64,000 bases of DNA from Watersipora subatra (Eukaryota; Bryozoa; Gymnolaemata; Cheilostomatida; Watersiporidae), in NCBI RefSeq assembly GCF_963576615.1, contig NC_088714.1, positions 33,946,643 to 34,010,642 of the forward strand, given 5' to 3'. Positions within the stretch are counted from its first letter, which is position 1. Each line of letters opens with the position of its first letter. Both the position numbers and the translations under genes were made by a program. The notes below the pieces were generated by a model. It saw only the letters and a program-made list of their open reading frames with translations, did no database searches and was not told where the DNA came from. This document shows positions 22,384 to 32,370 of this stretch, one piece after another.

Positions 22384-22830
22384 CGCTAGTTACGCTGGAA
22401 CACAACTAGCGCTCGCTCGCAATTAATAGTTGGAAATTCCAAGTGAATGAGTTTAGACTGCAATTTTTAGAACTTGACCGTTAAAAATTACTAAAAAATG
22501 GGGCGTTACGCACTACATTCTTTAAGAATGACAAACCGGATCACTCATAATATAAAGCCCATTGTTTAACAGGGCGTAGTAATTATGAAATCATGACTTC
22601 GCGTTGTGAAATAGTACAACTATATTTTTTAACATTTTTATCAGAAATGGCAAGTTTTCAGCTTCCAAGAGCTTTAGCTTAGTTAATTTATGCTACATTA
22701 ACCATTTTGAAGTGATCAAAAAGACTTCTGCTGGCTGTTTTCTGATATTTTACAATTCAGCATTCATTCAATTCATGCATTCAGGGACTGCATTATTTCC
22801 AGTTGCCACAATGATCAAGATTATAAACAT

Positions 22831-23355
22831 ATGATAAATTTTAAACATATTTTAAAGCCCAAATCAGTTTATCCAAAACAAAGAGTGGCTATAATGGTCC
22901 GAAGAGAAATTGAAATTCTTCGATACCTTGATTTTGAACCTAACAATGCAGACATGCTGGTTTTTACAGTGAAAGTTGATATTCAAAGATATATCATTTG
23001 CTCAAAACACTCACTGCCCAATTGCCCGGCACAATTAAAAGAGATATGTCAAGCTATACAAAAGCTCGAACAACTGCAAAGTACCATGAATGCAAGCCTT
23101 GGGGGGGTCAGCTTTAAATTCTGCTGGTGTGGAAGTCTTTGACTTAATCTATAACAACAACCTTCATGTAGTGTGCCAGTAAAAAATCCTACATTCCTTT
23201 GTATTAATGGCAGCAACTATTATTAGCGATCTTATGATTGTTCCTACAAATATGCTCAGATTGGTTTCTCAGCAATATTCTGATGACCCCATAGAGATGT
23301 TCACTGGTCCCCCTCAAAGAGGTCACATATCAGTGGTAACAGCCTTAAAACTCTC
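22831..23355 (+). pseudogene. cyclin-fold-like coding remnant (possibly CNTD1-like)
   Basis: An open frame encodes VAIMVRREIEILRYLDFEPN and continues to about 23095, then shifts frame at a run of seven G (23101-23107). The new frame reads SALNSAGVEVFDLIYNNNLH then VVCQ and a stop, followed directly by KILHSFVLMAATIISDLMIV. The order (an R-R-E-x-E-I-L-x-x-L-D-F helix, then a hydrophobic helix with F-V-L-M-A-A) resembles the cyclin fold and most of all CNTD1-like proteins, but this is pattern likeness only. The frameshift and in-frame stop, without intron signals, suggest a processed or decayed copy. It is cut off at 23361 by a MITE. Confidence 0.3.
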
Positions 23356-23361
23356 TAGACC

Positions 23362-23480
23362 AGAGACGTCGAACTCAATTCTACAAGGGCCAAAATTTAA
23401 AACATACTTTAGGTCGCGGGTCGAACAGAATAAATATTTATTTAACACCAGGAAAATCATTTTGAAACAAACTTAATCCA
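23362..23480. mobile_element. hAT-type MITE fragment
   Basis: Begins CAGAGACGTCGAACTCAATT followed by an AAGGGCC block. This resembles the common termini of hAT-family non-autonomous elements. The other end is not found; the TTAA-type MITE follows. Confidence 0.4.
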
Positions 23481-23483
23481 TAA

Positions 23484-23900
23484 GGGTTGACTTGCAACAA
23501 AGTTCACATCACTGTTATTTGGTATCTTAAGGTTTACCATGTCTTACTATGCTGTGTTGTAGGTTCAAAATATGTGGAAATGTGATCACAAGCTTTAAAA
23601 GCTCTCAAAAAACGAACAGTTAAAACAAGTGGTCATAGGTTGGAATCCCATATTTTGACGATTTATTTAACTTGATGTGGTTATTATTTGACAGATGATG
23701 TTATAACGTGAAATCAAATGCCAATGCAAGGCTCAATATAAATATCTCATAGCACTAGTTTATGACAAACAGTTTAGGTTCTACCGAAAAGCCCCCTATC
23801 AAATACAAATGCTCGCTACTTTACAGTTCCGTTTCAGCTCAGTCTAATCATCTAGTCATAATCTGACCATGTGACCTATATTACCCCCTATATGGTGTGA
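23484..23900. mobile_element. partial copy of the TTAA-target MITE
   Basis: Starts GGTTGACTTGCAACAAAGTT and parallels 52653-52760 for about 110 bp. Later blocks (TTTATGACAAACAGTTTAGG, GTAGCGAGCAT in complement) match the right half of the 52653-53524 copy in reverse. It is therefore a rearranged or diverged member. The right end is uncertain. Confidence 0.55.
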
Positions 23901-24051
23901 ATAGTTTCTGCAAAATTTGTCATCCATCACAAGTGACCAACTGGCTCCTCATGTTTACATGAGAATGATATGCACCACCTCGAGCTAAGATTAAAAAATT
24001 AAATGAGTGAGTTTGAGACATGTGCTCTAAACCAAATCAAACAGAGTATCC

Positions 24052-24222
24052 ATAATGGACCAAAACAGATTGGACAGCATTAAATAATATGCTAGAAAAT
24101 GAATGCAAAGGAAGTATGCAAGCCTTTACAACGGAAGAAAATCCATCTGAAATATGGAATACTCTCAGAGAAATACTACTGAGCTGCAAAGACAATTGGG
24201 TACCTAATTGCACCAAATACCT
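24052..24222 (+). pseudogene. LINE ORF2 fragment
   Basis: A short open frame reads WTKTDWTALNNMLENECKGS, then a W-N-T-L-R-E-I-L-L block and a final N-W-V-P. This matches the linker between endonuclease and reverse transcriptase of LINE proteins (W-x-x-x-D-W-x-x-L....W..F...L......P). No endonuclease or RT is joined to it. Confidence 0.4.
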
Positions 24223-24235
24223 AAAATACCTAATT

Positions 24236-25265
24236 GCTTCCCATTTTTGTTCTCGGCATGTTTGATGACCTGAGTCTGAGTATTACTTGTGGCTCTACGC
24301 TTGCATACAGTACTCTATAGGCCATTTTCAGAAGTACTGCTTTGTACTTCTGGCACTGTTGGTGAATATTTGTCAAGTGGTGCGTTTGTGTTAGTCGTAT
24401 TGCTTGCAGAATAAGTAGATATGGTTTGTTTAAGTACACAGCTTATTTTTGGACCCAGAGTGCATTTTATTCGATGGCGTTCACTACCTAATCTTTTTAG
24501 CTCTTTGGTGGTTTTATCTTTGCACTCTGTTAATTGTTGCTCTATCTTTTCTACTTTTTTTTCTAATGCCTCAATTTTTTGCAGGAGCTAGGAAGAGCAA
24601 ATTTCTGAGATTGTCTTCATGTTTTGGGGTGTTTGTTTTTGAGCATTCATTCTTTTTTGGTGAATGTGTTTTGATCAACTACATTACTTTTTGACATTAT
24701 TGATTCACTAGATAGCTCTGCAGTACTTTGTTCTTTTGTTATATTTTGTTGATCAATTGCTACCTCGGATGCTTTGATAGTTGCAGCCGATTGCAACAGA
24801 TGCCTTGCGGGTTTTTTGTGATTTACCATTTTGAAGAACTTTATAGCTTCTCTGAAAGGTTTTGATCTTATTTTGGTTGATAAGTTTCCTTAACACTTGA
24901 GGCGCCGTATTAGGGAATCTGTGGCATATTGAGGTGCTATTATTCCCTGAATATGTACTGTACCACTATCATACACAATGATATATAGAGACTTATTTGC
25001 GTCTCCAAATTGTGCTTCAGCATTTTATTTAGGTAAATATTTAGGTACTCTTATTTGGGTACAAGGTAAATATTGGGTGAGTAATTGGGTATGCCATTCT
25101 GATTTGAGAAGGGCAGTCCATTTATCCACATGTTATGGATGGCTGTATATTGCAAAGCTTTCACGATGCTGACATGTAATTACTTCTTCAGCAACACATG
25201 TATACATTTTCTCATTTATTTTAAACTCATACTTGTTTTGATTGGTGTCTAACATTGTGGAAGTG
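24236..25265 (-). pseudogene. retroelement ORF1-like protein remnant
   Basis: The minus strand from about 25265 reads a nearly continuous protein with a few stops. It starts MLDTNQNKYEFKINEKMYTC, then ANKSLYIIVYDSGTVHIQGI at about 24990-24930. A lysine-rich helix follows, then a low-complexity S/T/E/Q-rich stretch (24829-24647). A short I/V-Y-x-x-G-T-V-x-x-Q-G segment before a coiled-coil region is seen in ORF1-type proteins of invertebrate retroelements, which is my reason for the call. Frames drift at the 24600 end. No zinc finger is visible. The family is not identified. Confidence 0.4.
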
Positions 25266-25482
25266 ATTTCGGTGAATGCTTATGAAATAAAGTCATAGCT
25301 TTTGTACAAAGTGAAGTGTGTTCTAGTTTGTTTTTATCTGGGTGGAACCTTTGTGCAAGAATGACAAAGTGTTTTTGACCAGTTTGATATAGTCAACAGT
25401 ACTTCTTGGTATTCTACTACTAGATGTAAGTCAAATGGGTCAACTTGTGACTCCAAATATGTGGGCACTTCGTATGACTGGA

Positions 25483-26249
25483 CAGACCTGTATTCCCTGG
25501 GGCGGCTGGCCGGCTGAGCTGCCCCAGCTTTTTAAGAATCTTTCGCGGCTAAGTACAATCAAACTCGGATAACTCCCCCGCGAATAAAATGTAACATTTC
25601 ATCTCGAGGACGAGGTTAACTCGAACAGATTTGTTTGGTCCGTTCCCACGCAATGATAAATTGCTTTAGATAACTCGACCTTAACATCGTTTACACGAAC
25701 AATTATTTGCCCAATGGCTATGGAGACGGTTTTTATCGCTGTAGAAAATCACTTTATTCCAAGCCATAAAGACAAACTTCTACTTTTAGTAGTTCTTAGC
25801 CGTCATTATTATCATCGGCGGCAAAATATTCTTGTTAACGACTTTTATAAAGGTTTGCAAAAGGTCAAGTTTACCAAACATCCGCTTGGCATTTCCCATC
25901 GAAAGCGTGAAAACCTCCAGATGAACTTAAAATAAAATCGGCAAAATTGATCTTTGTTAAAACGCTCAGAAGAAAAAGATGTCTTTTTTCTGAGAGTTTT
26001 AACTGCGGTCAAGTTTTGCTTATTTTAATCTAAAAATGTCCCGGCAGTCACATCACCTAAAACCAAACAAATCTCAAAAATTGAAAAATTTTGATACTTT
26101 CCGATAAAAATGTTTAAAACTTCACATGAGAGGCCCGGCTGAGGCCCTACATGAGAGAAACCTGTTGGGGGCTTACACTGCCCCTCCACACCCCCAAGTG
26201 TTCGCCTAACATTAGCTGCCCCAACTTGCAACCAGTGAATACAGGCCTG
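25483..26249. mobile_element. non-autonomous hAT-like element with perfect 8-bp TSD
   Basis: The left end CAGACCTGTATTC and right end GAATACAGGCCTG are inverted repeats with one mismatch. Both are followed inward by GC-rich blocks with GGGGC/GCCCC. The 8-bp duplication TGACTGGA flanks both sides (25475-25482 and 26250-26257). Size 767 bp. The 8-bp TSD and CAG...CTG ends fit the hAT superfamily. It contains one plus-strand ORF (25714-25935) without transposase motifs. Confidence 0.85.
25714..25935 (+). CDS. small ORF carried inside the hAT-like element
   Basis: 73 codons beginning MAMETVFIAVENHFIPSHKD and ending in a basic tail. It is not recognised. The codon pattern looks protein-like (helical hydrophobic centre LLLLVVLSRHYY, basic C-terminus), but there is no known domain. 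It sits wholly inside the 767-bp element, so it could be the leftover of a captured exon or of the parent element's protein, or it could be chance. Confidence 0.25.
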   Translation: MAMETVFIAVENHFIPSHKDKLLLLVVLSRHYYHRRQNILVNDFYKGLQKVKFTKHPLGISHRKRENLQMNLK

Positions 26250-26257
26250 TGACTGGA

Positions 26258-26709
26258 ATCCCTTCAGTGGTCGAGTGATGTTTAACAACATATAAAAATA
26301 TTTCATTTAATTTAGGCGTTGGCGTGTTCAGTTATTTGGAGCTGTACCACAAAGATAGTCCAACTTAAGGACTGCACCATTCGCAGCAGTTTAATCATAC
26401 CAGTTGGGATGACGCGGCATAGAACTGATAGGCGCTCTAGCTCACATGTGGCCAGCCAGCTGTTTAGTACAATGACCAAAGGTAAACCTTCTACAAGATT
26501 AACTATTTTGTTAGAATAAGTAATGTATATACATTGTAGATATATCATGATTTGACTATCAGTTAATTATAAAAGTTTATATAAAAGATTGAAGGCACTA
26601 GGACTAATAATTTTGAATAAAATAATATTTTAATTCTTACAAAAATGAAAACGCCGCCTTGTTCTTCAGCCTTCAAACCAGAAATCTTTAGAAATTAAGG
26701 CGCTTCACA
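26258..26709. other. no gene recognised
   Basis: Two opposite ORFs near 26312-26548 overlap each other and have no recognisable features. Confidence 0.35.
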
Positions 26710-26744
26710 TACGTACGTACGTACGTACGTACGTACGTACGTAC
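26710..26744. repeat. (TACG)n self-complementary microsatellite
   Basis: Nearly nine tetranucleotide copies. Each unit is its own reverse complement shifted by two, so the tract can form a cruciform. A CpG in every unit. Confidence 0.95.
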
Positions 26745-26844
26745 ACACACATATTCTATTCAATTCATAAACAATTCTGCTATTTTTAACCTAGACAGTG
26801 AACTTGTAAAAACTTTGGATTTATTTTTACTGGCTCTAATAATC

Positions 26845-26895
26845 TATACTAACCGGTATATACACGTATAAACCATGTATATACCGGTTAGTATA
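26845..26895. repeat. 19-bp-stem hairpin
   Basis: TATACTAACCGGTATATAC (26845-26863) is complementary to 26877-26895, with a 13-base loop. Found about 100 bp after the TACG tract and just before the LINE. Confidence 0.85.
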
Positions 26896-27066
26896 ATATA
26901 TACATGTACATATTATTACACCCAAATGTCGCAAAGCTCATCATGGACGCATAGAATTTTTCTCGTGAAGCTCTGAGTAATAATCCAGCCAATCCTACCA
27001 GTGTTTGGGTTCATTAGCCAGCAAAATAACCAAAACTAACTAAATAACTAACCAGGAATAGCTATA

Positions 27067-27899
27067 ATGCCACCAAAAGCGGACAACTGTGCAACCTGCT
27101 TAAGAAAACCAGACGAACAGAGATGCCATCTCATGATACAATGTGATTGTTGTAAGACCTAGTATCACAGCATATGCCAGGACCTAAAAAAATCTGAAAC
27201 CAATCTGATATCTGGTAGAGACAGTAAAGGTATAAGATGGGTATGTAAAACCTGCAGACTAAAACTAATCATCATAACCTCGAATCAAGCCTCCACAACT
27301 TATGAGATGTTGGAAGTCATCAACAAAAGTATAACTGACCTTGCAGCCAAAATAGAAAACTACAAACCAGACTGGTATGAACAATCATACAGTCAAGCGC
27401 TACAATCAAAAACTGATGCCATTGCCAAGAGTGTTGAGGAAAACACCATTATGTCAAAAGGCAACAAGTACTCTTGAAACAAACCGTTGATCAGGCAGAT
27501 GCAGAGACACGCAAATTAAATGCTATTCTCTATGGTTTAGAGGAAAAAGCCGGGAAAACAGTCATTGAACAAGTGAAAATCTTTGCATCTAGTGAATGTT
27601 CTATACATGCCCCAGATGTACTTGTTAGTGCTTATAGACTATGTGCCAAAATTGACAAGTCCAGACCAAGCAAAGTAAAATTTAGAGACGAAAGTGCAAA
27701 ATGGGAGCTCTTGAAACGTGTGAACCAGCAGTTTAAAACAACACCCATATTCTGTCTGTTAGATAGATCAAGGGAAGTCCGAGATGAGAAGTATAAGCTA
27801 CGGCAGACCGCAAAACACCTAAACCTGACAAACCATAATGAAAAGTATCGCGCAAGAGACATGAAAATACAAGTTCAAAGCCCATCGGGGAATGAGTAA
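27067..27899 (+). pseudogene. LINE ORF1 (PHD-like finger plus RRM-like domain)
   Basis: Starts MPPKADNCATCLRKPDEQRC. A C-x2-C...C-x-C-C...H-x3-C pattern (27088-27180) then ends in VCKTC (27244), i.e. a PHD-like zinc finger. A TAG at about 27163 replaces the residue before Y-H-S-I-C. The second part (27474-27899, shifted frame) reads RKLNAILYGLEEKAGKTVIE, then RLCAKIDKSRPSKVKFRDES and LDRSREVRDEKYKLRQTAKH. This is the RRM-like and C-terminal RNA-binding arrangement of LINE ORF1 proteins, used to coat element RNA. At least one stop and one frame shift make it inactive. Confidence 0.7.
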
Positions 27900-30651
27900 A
27901 CATGAAGAAGGACCCTCAAGGACAGTGGGTCAAGAGTGTGGGGTCTTAAAACTATTTTACACTAACTGCCGCTCAGCCAAAGGTAAATCAAATGAACTCA
28001 CGACTTTAACTCTTGAGTACGATATCATCTGTTTAGCAGAAACTCGTATAGATGATAGTGTGAACAGCAAATCAATTGTAAATCGCGATGATATAGTATT
28101 TTACCGCAGAGATCGGAACATGCATGGTGGCGGAGTTCTTATAGGAGTTAGTAATCTGCTACCATCTAGGGAAATCCAACTAGATTATTGCAAAACAGAA
28201 GTTCTCTTCGTATGCCTCCACGAGAATATTATTATCTGCTGTTACTACCGACCTAACCAAACTGTTGACATCACTAACTTTATACAACTCTACCAAAGTG
28301 TTATTGAACGATACCCGCGAGATCTTGTTACTTCTTGAACTTTCCTGGCTTTGACTGGGAAAATAACATGATAAAACCTGATGCTGCTTATAAAACTATT
28401 CATAACGATTTTAAATACTTCCTGCCTGAAAGCAACCTTTCTCGGATGATAACCGTGCCCACTCATATAAAAGGAAATACCTTGGACCTTGTTTGTACAA
28501 GCAGTGCTACTAACCTATCAACGTCAGTTATAAATCCTGGTATAAATGATCACTCTATTATTGACATTGAAATCAGATACTACCATCAAATGCCGACTTC
28601 CACCTCAAGTCCTCAAAAGATGTACCATGAAGCAGATGTTGACATGTTTCAAAATGTGCTATGGCCTACTCACCTTACACTTCCAGAAATGAAGGATATA
28701 AACGAAATGTGGACTCTCTTCTCAACAGAGTTAAAAAAAGGAGTAGATATAGCGGTACCAACTCGCAAATTAAAGCCAAAGCCACCTAATCAACCTTACT
28801 GGTTTAATAAACATGCCAATAAGCTGGTAGCGAAACATCGTAAAACTTACAGCAAATACAAATGCACCAATGACCCCTTCTACTTACATAAGCACAAACA
28901 AGAGAGGCGGCAGCATAAACATGAACTCCGAACTATTGAGCGTGACTATGTAACTAATAAAGTATGTAAGCCACTAGAAACTGGTAACAGCAAGCCGTTT
29001 TACCGTCATCTGAAACGATCACAAGGTGTTACGAAACCACCAATGAAACTGTTAACTGTACAAAACTCTCACACTGAAGACCCAGCGAATGTGCCCAGCA
29101 AAATATCCTAAACAACTTCTTCAGTACTCAATTCTGCAAACAGCATACTTTGCATGAAGATAAAAACTATAGCACATGCTCACCAAATACTATAGAGGTA
29201 TCAACTGAGGGTGTTATCAAACTTCTTCATTCACTAAAAAGTGGTACGGCCCCTGGTCCAGATGAAATCCGTAAAGAGGGTCTCCTTATCGACCCGATCA
29301 TGACTGCCAAATGTTTGACTGTCATACTTCAAAAGTCGCTATCCACTTCTAAACTGCCATCTGATTGAAAGCCTGCTAACGTCACCCCTCTTCACAAATG
29401 TGGACCATCAGATCAATCCAACAATTACAGGCCTATCTCCCTCACAAGTATAGCATGGAAACTGCTTAAGCACATTGTGCTTCATCATCTAAATATTTTT
29501 CTGGATAAAGTGCTACATAATTGACAGCATGGATTCCAAAAGGGTTTGTCATGTGAAACGCAATTATGTGGAACTTTTCACGAGATATTAAAAAATGTAT
29601 ATGAAGGGGGTACTGTTCATACTCTAGTTCTATAGTTTACTAAAGCCTTCGATAAGGTACCACACGAACTACTCATGCGTAAGTTAGCTAAAATACCAGA
29701 CATCAGTCAACAAATAATTATGTTGATCCATAACTTCCTTCTAAACCGTAAGCAAAAGGTCTTAATTAAAGGTCAACAATCCGATGAACTATCCGTCATA
29801 TCAGGAGTACCCCAAGGATCTGTGCTTGGCCCAGTTTTGTTTCTCGTATATTTAACCGACCTACCAGATGTTGTCAACTGTAATACCAGTCTGTTTGCTG
29901 ACGATACTCTAATATACCAGTCAGTCAATACTGCAAGCGGTAAAACAAAGTTCAAACACAACATAGATGCCTTACAAACCTGGTAATCCAAATGGTGTAT
30001 GTCATTTAATGTAAGCAAATGTTCGAACCCTATGGCAGCATCTCCTCCGCCAGACTACCACCTGAACAACAGTCCTCTTGAGATCGTTGCTGAAACTAAA
30101 TATCTTAGCTTGATACTACAATCAGACCTAAAATTTAACGTGCATATACAGGATAAAATATCCAAAGCAAATCGTCAACTTGGCATGATCAAACGAGCGC
30201 TCCACCATGCTCCAGAGAAAGCCAGACTTATAGCGTATACAAGCCTTTGCAGACCCCATGTTGAATATGCCAGCTCAGTTTGGGACACACCCATCAACAA
30301 GTTAGTTCAAGATATTGAGATGGTGCAGAACAAAGCCATAAGATATATTGCCAACATCAAGGGAAGAGAAAGCATTACTGCTGCTCAAGAAAACTCGAGA
30401 ATGACAGACTTGCAGATAGACATATGAAAATAAGACATACTCTCTTATACCGCATTTTGTCTAATGGAGAAAGCCATAATGCTTTGTCAAGCTCATATGA
30501 TGAACTTATACAAGACCACCCTACTGAAATGACGACAACTAGGGCTGCGGCAAGGGGAGAACCTCCTACAATATTCGCCACCAAATCAGTGTACCATAAC
30601 AGCTTCCTACCACGAACTGTCAGAGAACTGAAATCAAAGATTGCTTGCTAA
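27892..30651 (+). pseudogene. LINE ORF2: endonuclease and reverse transcriptase
   Basis: ORF2 nicks target DNA and copies element RNA at the nick. Overlapping open pieces carry the domains in order. The APE endonuclease (27952-28560) has FYTNCRSAKGKSNEL, DIICLAETRIDDSV, CCYYRPN, then after a frame shift NFPGFDWEN and the late motif GINDHSIIDIEI. The linker (28600-29110) has WTLFSTELKKGVDIAVPTRK. The RT (29150-30000) has SGTAPGPDEI, NNYRPISLTSIAWKLLKHIV, AFDKVPHELL, SGVPQGSVLGPVLFLVYLTD and SLFADDTLIY. The thumb/C-terminus (30000-30651) has HVEYASSVWDTPINKLVQDI and KAIRYIANIKGRES. Breaks occur near 28337, 29112, 29368, 29523, 29634, 29985 and 30427. The catalytic F-A-D-D is intact. Confidence 0.88.
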
Positions 30652-30805
30652 CTGCTCTCGTAACATACCGATGCTTCTAACATACTGTTCTATAACATAT
30701 GGTCGTGACATAGTAAGACACTACTAATAAATGCTGGCTAATGACACTAATTTATGAGGCGCACCACTTGTTCCTGCTCTAGTGTGTCCAAAAGAAGAAG
30801 AGAAG

Positions 30806-31228
30806 CTCCATAAAAAATCAGCCACAAGCATATCAGAAGTGTGTATGCGAAGTATTTTCTTGTATAGCACTTATAGCATAGCATATGTTTAGCTGATGAA
30901 GCTAGTACAAATTTGTAAAACTAAACTAACACTACGTTGAAGATAAACGTAAGTAACAGGTAAAACATACTATCGTAATTAATAATGCTTTTGTCCAATG
31001 TTCTTACTTTCAACTAAACCACTAGAGTTTTCGACCAACGGCCTACAGTTTTGCCCAAAATTACACCTTTTGACGAAAGGCCTGAATTTCGACAAATGCG
31101 TATTTCGATTAATACAATTTTGGCGAAATCAAAATAAACCTCTAGGTCGTGTCAGACAGAAGATGACAGGTCGGTATGCGTATAATTATCTGATTCGTTT
31201 CCAATGTTTCTTTGGTGGTTTTCTGGCA
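30806..31228. other. AT-rich spacer
   Basis: No gene recognised. The ORF at 30998-31240 is likely chance. Confidence 0.35.
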
Positions 31229-31309
31229 GGCAGGGTATAACGCCTTACAGTGCCTCGCGTTCCGTATTCTCAACTCGAGTTATATTTACAAACTTGAGTT
31301 TGTAAAGGC

Positions 31310-31348
31310 GATGATATACAGCCTCCCATGTGGGGCTGTACATCATTG
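31310..31348. repeat. short hairpin, relative of 7909-7953
   Basis: GATGATATACAGCCTC is followed by a 6-8 base loop and GGGGCTGTACATCATT. A near-perfect stem, same family as the hairpin at 7909. Confidence 0.65.
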
Positions 31349-31464
31349 GTAAAAGTAAGGTGCAATATGTTGGTATTACGGTAGCATAACCGTAGATCTT
31401 GTTATATTACCAAACATACATCAATAGGCCCCCGTTAGCTAATATAAATTAAACTATGTATGTA

Positions 31465-31472
31465 CTGTAGGC
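31465..31472. repeat. 8-bp target site duplication, left, P-like element 1
   Basis: CTGTAGGC, identical to 34642-34649. Confidence 0.85.
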
Positions 31473-32370
31473 CATTGAACTTAAAACCCCTGGAATGGCA
31501 ATCACGTGACGTTTATGTTGATAATAATACGTAAACGTATGCGCCATATTGGAGAGCTAATCGAATGCTAGTACCGTTTGTAAACAAACGGTGAAAAATG
31601 ACAGAAATGTACATGTTGAATAGTTATTTTCCAGCTGGGTGTTAATGAAAGCTACTCCTACACAAAGTTTAGAGTGCCCTGATAGAAGAAAACCTATTTA
31701 TAACATATGGAGTAGGATGTATCAAATGATAAGTAGATGTATAATAGATTTTCGTGGACCATGTTACTCATACAAACTGTTGTATTACAAATGCATAAAC
31801 CCAGCAAATGATATATTCAGGCAAATAACAACTGTTCCATTATATTAAAATTTATATTACATATGCATAAATGCATATGGAAAAACTTAGCACATGAAGT
31901 ATTTCGATAAAAACAACACATAGGTATGCTGTCAAAACAGAAACTGTTTTCAAGATTTAAGTGATAATAGCTTATGAATGTATGATATGTATAATACAGT
32001 ATCTGTAAAAGATGGAATGAACTACTGCAACAACTAAACGGAAATTAAAAACCGTTGTAATAGAGAATAATCAAAATAATGCAAACAAGGAAATGCAGGA
32101 ATTAGTGTAATCAGATGATTAAACTTATACATACACGTTACAGAAACTGTGTAAAAGGAGATTTGTATAGAAGTGGATATTGAGCCAAGGTGCATCAGTT
32201 TCTTAGAACTAAATTAGATTAGGAATAATAGCACAACAACAGCTGCAGATGAATATTACAGTGATTATATTGTTACTGGCCTTTAAAAAGTACTACTTTA
32301 GTATTGTATGCCACAAAGATGCACCTTGCAGTTTGAGTGCAGGATTTTAGCATAATGATGCTGTCGGAGA

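Larger units (their letters stand above)
26950..30800 (+). mobile_element. CR1/Jockey-type LINE, near full length, inactive
   Basis: The order is PHD-finger ORF1 (27067 on), RRM-like ORF1 C-terminus, APE-type endonuclease, reverse transcriptase with FADD box, C-terminal thumb region, and a short 3' tail ending in GAAGAAG-type repeats (about 30790-30805). Every open frame is broken by stops or shifts. A PHD-type finger in ORF1 is known from CR1-group elements. The exact 5' end and target duplication were not found. Confidence 0.85.

Noticed and set aside
22163-22426. Plus-strand 87-residue ORF
   Set aside because: Antisense shadow of the hAT dimerisation domain.
31639-31848. Small ORF in P-like copy 1
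   Set aside because: Opposite strand to the transposase pieces and not kept in copies 2 and 3.
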